NCBI GenBank assembly: GCA_964600165.1
Contig: CAZRIP010000049.1
Location: forward strand, 1 to 25,506
DNA length: 25,506 nt
Source of the DNA: CAZRIP01 sp964600165
Lineage (GTDB): Bacteria > Elusimicrobiota > Elusimicrobia > UBA1565 > UBA9628
Reading direction: 5' to 3'
Part shown: positions 19,274 to 25,506 of the stretch, piece after piece
Layout: the number at the start of each line of letters is the position of its first letter
How positions within the stretch are numbered: position 1 is the first letter of the stretch
Made by a program: the position numbers and the translations under genes
Notes under the pieces: generated by a model
The model's database searches: none
What the model saw: the letters and a program-made list of their open reading frames with translations, nothing else
Told to the model about the DNA's origin: nothing

Positions 19274-20766
19274 GACACGCGCTCCCGCGCGCCGACGCGC
19301 TCGCGCAGCGCCTCGAAGATGCGCCAATCGGGCAGCGCCGCGCCGACGGGCTCCAAGGCCTGCTCGTATTTCTGGACCTTGCCCTCGAAATTGGTGAAGT
19401 GGCCGCTCTCCTCGACGTAGGCGGTCGCCGGCAGGCGGTACTGCGCCAAGTCGCCGGTCGCGCCCTTGTTCGGGCCTTGAAAGACCGACAACGAGAGTTT
19501 CGAGAAAAGCTCCTTGGCTTTCGCGCCCCAGACTTTGGCGGCGTCGCGCTCTATCGCATAAACGGAGTCGACGTGACCGCTCTCGATCTGCCGCGCGAGC
19601 TCGTCCCAGTTCATCGACTTCAGGAACCCCGCGGCCTCGCCGCCCTTGAGGTTGGGGACCTTGTCGCGGCGGCGCAGGAGATCGTCCTGCTCGCCGACTT
19701 GATCGGGCTCGGGCGTGAAGAGGAACTTGTCGACGCGCAGGCCGTCGACGAAGAGCTTCTTGAGCGCCGCCCAATCCTCGTTGGAAAGCATGCCGGAGCA
19801 GACGACGGCGAGCTTTTTGGCGCTCGCGCGCAGCTTGGGCGCGAGCTCGTCGAAGGCCCGCTCCCACGTCAGTTCCTTTCGGTCAGGAGCGAGCCTCATG
19901 ACGCGGCCGAGCCGGTCCTCCTCGAGATTCCCCCAGCCGTAGCGCCCTTCGTCGCAGATCCAGTAGCCGTTGACGTCGGGATTAAAACGGGGCTTGAGGC
20001 GCGCCACGCGCTTGCCGTCGTTGTGCCAGGGGCGCTTGGTGTTGGTGTGGACGGAGATGTTGCAGCCGCGCGCGCAGCCGGGGCAGACGGAATCCGTCAT
20101 GTCGAGATACCAGACGCGGACTTTGTAGCGGAAATCCTTGTCGGTCAGCGCGCCGACGGGGCAGATGTCGACGACGTTGCCGGAGTAGGCGTTGTCGAGC
20201 GTCGTGCCGGGCGTCAGGTCGATGAATTCATCGTGGCCGCGGCCGAAGACTCCGAGCTCGTGGGTCTTCGTCACGTTCGCCGTGAAGCGCGTGCAGCGCG
20301 TGCAGAGGATGCAGCGCTCCTGGTCGAGCATGACGTGAGGCCCGATCTCCTGGCGCTTCTTTTTGTGGAGCTTGTCCTCGCGGACCTGGCTCTCGTGGCG
20401 GCCGAACTTCATGTAATAGTCCTGCAGGCCGCACTCGCCGGACTGGTCGCAGACCGGGCAATCGAGCGGATGGTTGACCAGATGCAGCTCGACGGAAGAC
20501 TGCTGCGCGCGCTTGGCGGTCTCGGAGTCGGACTTGATGTCCATGCCTTCCTTGACCGGCAGGCGGCAGGAGACCATCGGCTTGGGCGCGCCGGCGACCT
20601 CGACGACGCAGAGGCGGCAGTTGCCCGGGTTGCCGAGGGCGGGGTGATAGCAGTAATGCGGAACGTCGATGCCGTGCTCGCGCGCGACGTCGATGGCGAG
20701 CTGGCCTTCGCTCGCCTCGAGCTCTTGGCCGTTGAACTTCAGCTTGATCTTCTTGGCTTCAGCCAT
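19270..20766 (-). CDS. nuoG: NADH-quinone oxidoreductase subunit G, short form
   Basis: NuoG extends the Fe-S chain of the NADH module. All ligand sets are visible: 2Fe-2S N1b (Cys39, 50, 53, 67), N5 (His99, Cys103, 106, 112), N4 (Cys152, 155, 158, 202) and the extra N7 set (Cys228, 231, 235, 271), which only some bacteria keep. The molybdopterin-oxidoreductase-like part is cut to about 220 residues, so the total of 498 aa is well below the 680-900 common elsewhere. The ATG at 20766 is preferred over one at 20775 because GAAGGA lies 8 nt before it. Two large palindromes lie between it and nuoF, which may affect message stability or expression balance. Confidence 0.93.
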   Translation of the reverse strand: MAEAKKIKLKFNGQELEASEGQLAIDVAREHGIDVPHYCYHPALGNPGNCRLCVVEVAGAPKPMVSCRLPVKEGMDIKSDSETAKRAQQSSVELHLVNHPLDCPVCDQSGECGLQDYYMKFGRHESQVREDKLHKKKRQEIGPHVMLDQERCILCTRCTRFTANVTKTHELGVFGRGHDEFIDLTPGTTLDNAYSGNVVDICPVGALTDKDFRYKVRVWYLDMTDSVCPGCARGCNISVHTNTKRPWHNDGKRVARLKPRFNPDVNGYWICDEGRYGWGNLEEDRLGRVMRLAPDRKELTWERAFDELAPKLRASAKKLAVVCSGMLSNEDWAALKKLFVDGLRVDKFLFTPEPDQVGEQDDLLRRRDKVPNLKGGEAAGFLKSMNWDELARQIESGHVDSVYAIERDAAKVWGAKAKELFSKLSLSVFQGPNKGATGDLAQYRLPATAYVEESGHFTNFEGKVQKYEQALEPVGAALPDWRIFEALRERVGARERVS

Positions 20767-20781
20767 GCGATGCATCCTTCA

Positions 20782-20803
20782 TCATCCGCCACGTGGCGGA
20801 TGA
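20782..20803. repeat. Perfect 22-bp palindrome between nuoF and nuoG
   Basis: TCATCCGCCAC joined to its complement without a loop. The inner 18 bases match the palindrome at 10609-10626 except for two central positions. It lies 16 bp before the nuoG start, inside the operon. Confidence 0.8.
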
Positions 20804-20810
20804 CGATGCC

Positions 20811-20848
20811 GCGTATACATAGCGTGTCCGGACACAGTATGTATACGC
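20811..20848. repeat. 38-bp near-perfect palindrome between nuoF and nuoG
   Basis: Outer arms GCGTATACATA (20811-20821) and TATGTATACGC (20838-20848) enclose a perfect GTGTCCGGACAC (20824-20835); only two pairs mismatch. It starts 2 bp past the nuoF stop and has no T-run, so a plain terminator is unlikely. Confidence 0.85.
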
Positions 20849-20850
20849 TC

Positions 20851-22092
20851 TCATGCCGGCACCTTGTTCTTGAAATCGTCGGGGAACTTCTTCATGAACC
20901 CGCGCGTGACGACGCCGACCGTGTCGCCGAGCGCGCAAATGACCTTGCCGGTGATGTTCTCGCCGACGCGCTGCAGGTTCGGCAAGTCGGCGGATACGCC
21001 CTGGCCGTCGAGCACGCGCTCGAGGATCCGCGTCGTCCACTCGCTGCCTTCCCGGCACGGAGTGCACTGGCCGCAGGACTCGTGCGCGAGGAAGCGCTCG
21101 ATGTTGTGCGCGACCTCGACCATGTCGCGGGTCTCGTCGAGGACCACGATGCCCCCGGCGCCGAGGAACGAGCCGACGGTGCGCAGCGAGTCGAAATCCA
21201 TCGGGACGTCCACTTCCGCGGCGGTCAGCGGCGGCGTGGACGTGCCGCCGGGGATGACGCACTTGAGCTTCTTGCCGCCCTTCACGCCGCCGGCGGCCTC
21301 GATGATCTTGCGCAGCGGCGTGCCCATCGGGAACTCGTAGACGCCCGGCTTCTCGACGTCTCCCGAAACGGAGTAGACGCCCGTGCCGCCGCTCGGATTG
21401 AACTTCTTCTCGGGGATGCCGGCCACGCCGATCTTCGCGAACCACTCGCCGCCGTTCTTGACAATGTGGGGCAGCATGGAGAGAGTCTCCACGTTGTTGA
21501 CGACGGTCGGCTTGGCCATGAGGCCGACCACGGTCGGAAACGGCGGAGGCTGGCGCGGCCAGGCCTTCTTGCCTTCCATCGTCTCGAGCAGCGCCGTGTC
21601 GAGGCCGCAGATGTAGGCGCCGGCGCCGCGCATGATCTTGACCTTGGTTTCGCCGAAGAGCCCGGACTGCTCCGCTTCTTTGATCGCCTTGTCGAGGATC
21701 ATGAACTGATTCTGGTACTCGCCTCGAATAAAGATGAAGCCCCACTTAGCCGAGATCGCGTGACAAGCGATCAGCAAGCCCTCGATGAGCTGATGCGGCG
21801 CGCGGTCTCCGAGCACGCGGTCCTTGAAGCAGCCGGGCTCCGACTCGTCGTAGTTGCAGACGACGAAGCGCTCCGGCGCCTTCTCGACGGGAGGCACCGT
21901 CTCCCACTTCATGCCGGTCGGAAAGCCCGCGCCGCCCAGGCCGCGCAGGTTCGACTTCTTGATCTCGGCGACGACCTCGGCGGGCTTCATCGCGCGCGCC
22001 TTGGCGAGAGCCTCGTAGCCGCCGAGCTTGCGGTAAGTGTCGAGCTCGTGGAGCTTCGGATTCTCGAAGTGCTGCGTGAGGATCTTGATCAT
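20851..22092 (-). CDS. nuoF: NADH-quinone oxidoreductase subunit F
   Basis: NuoF binds NADH and FMN and carries cluster N3, the entry point for electrons. The FMN/NADH glycine-rich loop reads LRGLGGAGFPTGMKW (about residues 49-63), followed by VVCNYDESEPGCFKDR and the IRGEY segment that contacts the nucleotide. Cluster N3 is bound by ESCGQCTPCREG plus a later Cys in GKVICALGD. The 413-aa length is usual. The ATG at 22092 has only a weak ribosome site, and a CCCCGGGG palindrome lies just upstream. This is one of the few junctions in the operon that is not overlapping. Confidence 0.96.
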   Translation of the reverse strand: MIKILTQHFENPKLHELDTYRKLGGYEALAKARAMKPAEVVAEIKKSNLRGLGGAGFPTGMKWETVPPVEKAPERFVVCNYDESEPGCFKDRVLGDRAPHQLIEGLLIACHAISAKWGFIFIRGEYQNQFMILDKAIKEAEQSGLFGETKVKIMRGAGAYICGLDTALLETMEGKKAWPRQPPPFPTVVGLMAKPTVVNNVETLSMLPHIVKNGGEWFAKIGVAGIPEKKFNPSGGTGVYSVSGDVEKPGVYEFPMGTPLRKIIEAAGGVKGGKKLKCVIPGGTSTPPLTAAEVDVPMDFDSLRTVGSFLGAGGIVVLDETRDMVEVAHNIERFLAHESCGQCTPCREGSEWTTRILERVLDGQGVSADLPNLQRVGENITGKVICALGDTVGVVTRGFMKKFPDDFKNKVPA

Positions 22093-22101
22093 CTTATCGA
22101 A

Positions 22102-22117
22102 CTGTCCCCGGGGACAG
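22102..22117. repeat. Perfect 16-bp palindrome between nuoE and nuoF
   Basis: CTGTCCCC and its complement GGGGACAG meet without a loop. It belongs to the same CCCCGGGG-core type as 10575-10604. It occupies the region where a nuoF ribosome site would be expected. Confidence 0.75.
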
Positions 22118-22134
22118 CCGGATTGCCGTTATCG

Positions 22135-22614
22135 TCATTCGAGCACCGCGTCGAGCTTCTCGGCCGTCGCCTTGCCCTGGAGCTCGTCGTTGACTTGGAT
22201 CGCCGGCGCGTAGTCGCAGGCGCCGATGCACTCGAGCTCCTCCCACGAGAACTCGCCGTCTTTCGTGGTCTCGCCTTCCTCGACGCCGAGGCGCTTTTCG
22301 AGCGTCTTGCAGACGTCCTTGGCGCCGGCCATCGCGCAGGAAAGGCCGTGGCAGACGCCCAGGCGGCGGCGGCCCGTCGGCGTCTGAGTGAACATCGGGA
22401 AAAAGGTCACGAGCTCGTGCACGCGCATGCGCGTCGTCTTGAAGATGCCGGCGACGACGGCCTCGTCGTCGGGCGTCACGCACAGATGCCAATGCTGGAC
22501 GGAACGCAGGGCTTCGAGCAGGCCCATGATCGGATAGGGATACTCCTTCGTCCAGCGCTCGAGCTCCTTCATCTGCTCGGGAGTAAAAGGGTTCTTGAGG
22601 GCGGCCGTCGTCAT
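22135..22614 (-). CDS. nuoE: NADH-quinone oxidoreductase subunit E
   Basis: NuoE holds the 2Fe-2S cluster N1a next to the NuoF flavin. The thioredoxin-like fold contains the ligands CHGLSC (Cys88, Cys93) and CIGAC (Cys129, Cys133). The N-terminal helical part (about 1-75) includes the usual (H/Q)xxxxVTxxDxExVAxIF and VHELVTFFPMF segments. The ATG at 22614 overlaps the nuoD stop by 4 bp (ATGA). 159 aa is normal. A 42-bp gap with a palindrome separates it from nuoF. Confidence 0.95.
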   Translation of the reverse strand: MTTAALKNPFTPEQMKELERWTKEYPYPIMGLLEALRSVQHWHLCVTPDDEAVVAGIFKTTRMRVHELVTFFPMFTQTPTGRRRLGVCHGLSCAMAGAKDVCKTLEKRLGVEEGETTKDGEFSWEELECIGACDYAPAIQVNDELQGKATAEKLDAVLE

Positions 22615-23939
22615 CGATCGAGCTCCCCCGCGATCATGTTGACCGAGCCGAAGGTCGGCACGATGTCGGCGATGTAGCCGCCGTTGAGCAGGAGCGGCAG
22701 CGCGGCCATCGGATTGAGGCATGGAGGGCGGCAGCGCACGCGATAGGGACGGTCGCCGCCGGACGACACGACGTGAAAGCCGAGCTCGCCGTTGCCGCCC
22801 TCGACGGCCAAGTACGTCTCGCCCGGAGGGATCTTGATGCCCCAGCTCCACATGATCAGCTCGAAGTGGTTCATCAGGCCCTCGATCGAGCCGTAGGCGT
22901 CTTCTTTCGAGGGAAGCGTGACGCCCGTCTCGGTCGTCGAGATGTTCCGACGGAACCCGCGCTGGCCCTCGGAGAGCGTCTGATCGACCTTCGCCTGGTA
23001 TTTCTTGAGCAGGCCGGTCTGGCCCTGCTTGCCCATGTCCTGATAGGTGAAAGCGTCCTTCATCTCCGTGACCTCGAGGCTGTGCTTGCCCTCGGGGATC
23101 TGCTTGAAGCACTGCTCGACGATCCGCAAGCTCTGCTCCATCTCGGCCATGCGGCAGAGATAGCGGTCGAAGTTGTCGCCGCTCGAGCCCACGGGCACCT
23201 CGAAATCGAGCCGGTCGTAGACGAGGTATGGATGCGCGCGCCGCACGTCGTAGGGCACGCCGGTAGAGCGCAGGAAAGGCCCCGTGATGCCGTAGGCCAG
23301 CGCGTCGGCCTTGGAGATCTTGCCCGTGCCGTCGACGCGGTCGCGGAAAATCCGGTTCTTGGTCAGCAGCTTGTCGGAGTCGGCGATCGCCTCGCGCACT
23401 TTCTTGAAGACGGCGAGGCACTTCTCCTCGAAGCCCGGAGGAAGGTCGGCCTTCACGCCGCCGACGCGCGTGTAGGACGTCGTGATCCTCGCGCCGGTCA
23501 GGCTGTCGACGAGCTGGTAGATCCACTCGCGGGCTTTTATCAGATAGAGGAAAACGGTGAACGCGCCCAGCTCCATCGCGCTCGCGCCCACGCACGTCAG
23601 ATGATCGGTCACGCGCGAGAGCTCGCAGGCGATCACGCGCAGGTACTGGCCGCGCTCGGGGCTCGTCAAGCCCGCGAGCTGCTCGACGGCCAGCGCGTAG
23701 CCGACGTTGTTGATCAGCGGCGAGACGTAGTTCAGGCGGTCGGTCCACGGCACGACGTTGTTCCACGTTTCCGTTTCAGCGTGCTTCTCGAAAGCGCGGT
23801 GCAGGAAGCCGATCTCGGCGTCGCTCGAAATGACCTTCTCGCCCTCGAGCTCCAAGAGGAGGCGGATGACGCCGTGCATGGCCGGGTGCTGCGGGCCCAT
23901 GTTCAGCATGTACGTCGTCTTCTCGCGGTCGGTCGTCAT
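22611..23939 (-). CDS. nuoD: NADH-quinone oxidoreductase subunit D
   Basis: NuoD is the 49-kDa-type subunit, related to the large subunit of NiFe hydrogenases, and shapes the quinone-binding site. The N-terminal loop NMGPQHPAMHGVIRL carries the conserved His that faces the quinone, and EIGFLHRAFEK, RLNYVSPLINN and HLTCVGASAMELGAFT are typical. The C-terminal motifs RCRPPCLNPM and PTFGSVNMIAGELDR take the place of the hydrogenase metal ligands. Length 442 aa. The ATG at 23939 overlaps nuoC by 4 bp; a longer frame up to 24458 is antisense-type noise within nuoC. Confidence 0.96.
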   Translation of the reverse strand: MTTDREKTTYMLNMGPQHPAMHGVIRLLLELEGEKVISSDAEIGFLHRAFEKHAETETWNNVVPWTDRLNYVSPLINNVGYALAVEQLAGLTSPERGQYLRVIACELSRVTDHLTCVGASAMELGAFTVFLYLIKAREWIYQLVDSLTGARITTSYTRVGGVKADLPPGFEEKCLAVFKKVREAIADSDKLLTKNRIFRDRVDGTGKISKADALAYGITGPFLRSTGVPYDVRRAHPYLVYDRLDFEVPVGSSGDNFDRYLCRMAEMEQSLRIVEQCFKQIPEGKHSLEVTEMKDAFTYQDMGKQGQTGLLKKYQAKVDQTLSEGQRGFRRNISTTETGVTLPSKEDAYGSIEGLMNHFELIMWSWGIKIPPGETYLAVEGGNGELGFHVVSSGGDRPYRVRCRPPCLNPMAALPLLLNGGYIADIVPTFGSVNMIAGELDR

Positions 23940-24583
23940 TCGTACTTGATCGTGGGCTCGAGATGGTTGAAGCTCGGGTTGCCCGCCGGCTCGCCGGCCT
24001 TCGGGCCGATCAAAGGCTGCCGCCGCGTGATCGGATAATCCTTGCGCAGCGGATGGCCCTTGAACTCCTCGTACAGCAAGAGCCTCTTGATATCCGGCCG
24101 GTCGACGAACCGGATGCCGAACATATCCCAGACCTCGCGCTCGAGCCAGTCGGCGACGGGCCACAACGACGCGGCCGAGCGCAGCACGGGAGGCTCCTCG
24201 TCGAACGCGGCGTAGACGGCCGCGCGTCCCCGATCGTCGCCGGTCTCGGGATCGAGCTTCATCAGGCGCCACACGACCTCGAAGCGCTCCTTGCGGGGCG
24301 CCGGAAGGCCCTCCGTCAAAGTGTCCTTGCCGGGAAGGTGCGGCGTCCCGTATTCCTCGCCGCGCGCGGAGGCGATCTCGTGGACCAGGTTGTGCGCTTC
24401 CGTGGGCACGGCGCGCTTGAGATCGTCGGTCTCGTCGCCTTTGGGACCCTTGCCCCACGCGGAGTAATCGACTGCGGTGAAGTCGACGAGGACGTTGTAG
24501 CCGTCCTCTTTAAGCTTCTTCAAGAGCTCGAAGGCGGGCTCGCCGGGCTCGACGCGCCGGACGTCCCAGACCATGGCCGTCAT
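23936..24583 (-). CDS. nuoC: NADH-quinone oxidoreductase subunit C
   Basis: NuoC is the 30-kDa-type subunit that packs against NuoD and NuoB. The signature LEREVWDMFGIRFVDRPDIK and the following YEEFKGHPLRKDYP are clear (about residues 150-190). Between the N-terminal strands (NVLVDFTAVDY) and this motif lies an insertion of about 45 charged residues (about 45-90, including KGPKGDETDDLK), longer than in compact NuoC proteins. The ATG at 24583 overlaps the nuoB stop (ATGA); an alternative ATG at 24574 would shorten it by three residues. It is separate from nuoD, not fused as in enterobacteria. Confidence 0.94.
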   Translation of the reverse strand: MTAMVWDVRRVEPGEPAFELLKKLKEDGYNVLVDFTAVDYSAWGKGPKGDETDDLKRAVPTEAHNLVHEIASARGEEYGTPHLPGKDTLTEGLPAPRKERFEVVWRLMKLDPETGDDRGRAAVYAAFDEEPPVLRSAASLWPVADWLEREVWDMFGIRFVDRPDIKRLLLYEEFKGHPLRKDYPITRRQPLIGPKAGEPAGNPSFNHLEPTIKYE

Positions 24584-25053
24584 CCGAGCTTGCCCCCCAT
24601 CTTTTGGATCTTCTCTTGAAGGAGCATGATGCCCTGGATCACCGTCTCGGGCCGCGGCGGGCAGCCCGGGATGTAGAGATCGACGGGCAGGATCGTGTCG
24701 ATGCCCTGGACCGTCGAGTAATCGTTGTAGAAGCCTCCGGTGCACGTGCAAACGCCGAAGGCGATGACCCACTTGGGCGAGGCCATCTGGTCGTAGATGC
24801 GCCGCAGGACCGGGGCGATCTTGTGGCTGACGGTGCCCACGACCATCAAGACGTCGGCTTGCCTCGGCGAGAATCTCGGGAAGGCGGCCCCGAAGCGGTC
24901 GAGGTCGTAGTGCGACGCCGAGACCGACATGTACTCCATGCCGCAGCACGCCGTCACGAACGGGTAGGGCCAAAGCGAATATTTGCGCGCCCAGCCGAGC
25001 GCGTCCTCGAGCTTGGTCGTGATCGTGCCGGCTGGCGAGTAATCGTCAGTCAC
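24580..25053 (-). CDS. nuoB: NADH-quinone oxidoreductase subunit B
   Basis: NuoB carries cluster N2, the last Fe-S centre before quinone. The ligands are Cys36 and Cys37 (TACCGMEYM), Cys102 (GVCTCTGGF) and Cys131 (IPGCPPRPE). The tandem Cys pair and the PGCPPRPE motif define the family. Length 157 aa is normal. The start is GTG at 25053, preceded by GGGAGA with about 9-nt spacing. An 18-bp gap follows nuoA, and the end overlaps nuoC by 4 bp. Confidence 0.96.
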   Translation of the reverse strand: MTDDYSPAGTITTKLEDALGWARKYSLWPYPFVTACCGMEYMSVSASHYDLDRFGAAFPRFSPRQADVLMVVGTVSHKIAPVLRRIYDQMASPKWVIAFGVCTCTGGFYNDYSTVQGIDTILPVDLYIPGCPPRPETVIQGIMLLQEKIQKMGGKLG

Positions 25054-25071
25054 TTTTCAATTCTCCCAAAT

Positions 25072-25422
25072 TCACGCGCCGAGCTCCAACGCGCCCTTGC
25101 GCCAGAAATACGCCAGCATCATGAGGACGAGGCCGGTGAAGACGGTCACGCCGACGAGCGCGTCGTACGACATCTCTCTGCGGACCAGCGCCCAGGGCAG
25201 AAGGAACGCCAGGTCGACGTCGAAGACGACGAAAAGGACGGCGAAGCGCCAATAGAGCACGCTCATGCGGTTCGCGGCGACCTCGAGCGGGACCTCGCCC
25301 GTCTCGTACGGAAGCTCCCCTTGCTCCGTGTGCTGCGGCCGAGGACCCAGCAGACGGCCGATGAACGCGAAGACGGCGACCAGGCCGAGCGTCATGGCCG
25401 CGTCGATGGCGATGGCGATCAC
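25072..25422 (-). CDS. nuoA: NADH-quinone oxidoreductase subunit A
   Basis: NuoA is a three-span membrane subunit near the quinone chamber. Spans lie at about residues 5-25, 60-80 and 88-108. The conserved loop PYETGEVP and the FVVFDVDLAFLLPWA span with its acidic residues identify it; the usual Cys of the YExG loop region is not seen. The start is set at GTG 25422, giving 116 aa, the normal size, and a 4-bp overlap with the stop of the preceding hydrophobic gene; a GTG at 25458 would add an Arg-rich stretch. It is the first recognisable nuo gene of the window. Confidence 0.92.
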   Translation of the reverse strand: MIAIAIDAAMTLGLVAVFAFIGRLLGPRPQHTEQGELPYETGEVPLEVAANRMSVLYWRFAVLFVVFDVDLAFLLPWALVRREMSYDALVGVTVFTGLVLMMLAYFWRKGALELGA

Positions 25423-25506
25423 GGGCTGAGCACCCCCGCGAGCCCGGCGACGAGCCACGGCAAAAGGCCCAGCACGGCGGCGGGCGCGGCGCAGGCCGCG
25501 AGCGTC
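25419..25506 (-). CDS. C-terminal end of a hydrophobic membrane protein upstream of nuoA
   Basis: The minus-strand frame that ends with TGA at 25419 reads AAPAAVLGLLPWLVAGLAGV and LSP over its last residues: one membrane span and a short tail. It overlaps the nuoA GTG as GTGA, so it belongs to the same operon. The AVLGLLP pattern resembles the last span of NuoM/NuoN-type antiporter-like subunits, but 28 residues are too few to decide. Confidence 0.45.
   Translation of the reverse strand, partial: TLAACAAPAAVLGLLPWLVAGLAGVLSP

Noticed and set aside
19399..22677. A 1092-codon open frame on the plus strand
   Set aside because: It lies opposite nuoE, nuoF and nuoG, whose Fe-S and flavin motifs are complete. 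Long antisense frames are common at this GC content; the peptide is Ala/Leu/Arg/Asp-rich without motifs.

Overview
The window is a GC-rich stretch of a diderm (two-membrane) bacterium. It has outer-membrane beta-barrel proteins, several signal peptides, an NADH:quinone oxidoreductase (complex I) gene cluster and an electron-transfer flavoprotein, so the cell has a respiratory or electron-bifurcating redox metabolism. No marker here fixes the phylum. The mixture (DUF4321, DacA, exported Ala/Pro-rich leaders, very high GC, many promoters abutting start codons) would fit an uncultivated deep-branching lineage such as Elusimicrobiota, but that is a weak guess.

Layout. 1-2.9 kb: the end of a porin-like gene, a small exported protein, and a minus-strand pair (exported PrxQ-type peroxiredoxin and an isochorismatase-fold protein). 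3.07-8.67 kb: an accessory segment bounded on the left by the exact 5' half of a tRNA-Tyr gene and on the right by the complete tRNA-Tyr. Inside lie a 105-aa protein with its promoter inside an inverted repeat, a broken nucleotidyltransferase-fold gene, remnants of a transposase, a receiver domain and a HEPN-like gene, a 55-aa membrane protein, and an intact pair encoding a DUF3494/IPT protein and a DUF481 outer-membrane protein. 8.67-10.57 kb: tRNA-Tyr followed 18 bp later by etfB-etfA, closed by a run of palindromes and a strong terminator.

10.7-14 kb: DUF4321 membrane protein plus a cation-diffusion-facilitator-like transporter with an exported leader, facing a minus-strand pair of a diadenylate cyclase (DacA) and a DHH/DHHA1 phosphoesterase; the latter two overlap by 4 bp and look like a c-di-AMP synthesis and breakdown unit. 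14-17.7 kb: three plus-strand genes for exported or membrane proteins (HAD acid phosphatase, TPR protein with a C-terminal membrane anchor, divergent type-3-copper/tyrosinase-like protein).

17.7-25.5 kb: a minus-strand nuo operon in the order nuoA-B-C-D-E-F-G-H-I, mostly with 4-bp overlaps. nuoJ-N do not follow nuoI; the operon ends head-on against the tyrosinase-like gene. The tail of a hydrophobic protein overlaps the start of nuoA, so more membrane subunits may lie upstream.

Cross-cutting signals: (1) at least five genes have a -10-like box exactly 6 nt before the start codon and a sixth 8 nt before, which points to leaderless transcription; (2) perfect palindromes of at least two sequence families sit between genes, including inside the nuo operon; (3) the tRNA-Tyr half-gene and a second 63-bp direct repeat bracket the accessory segment.
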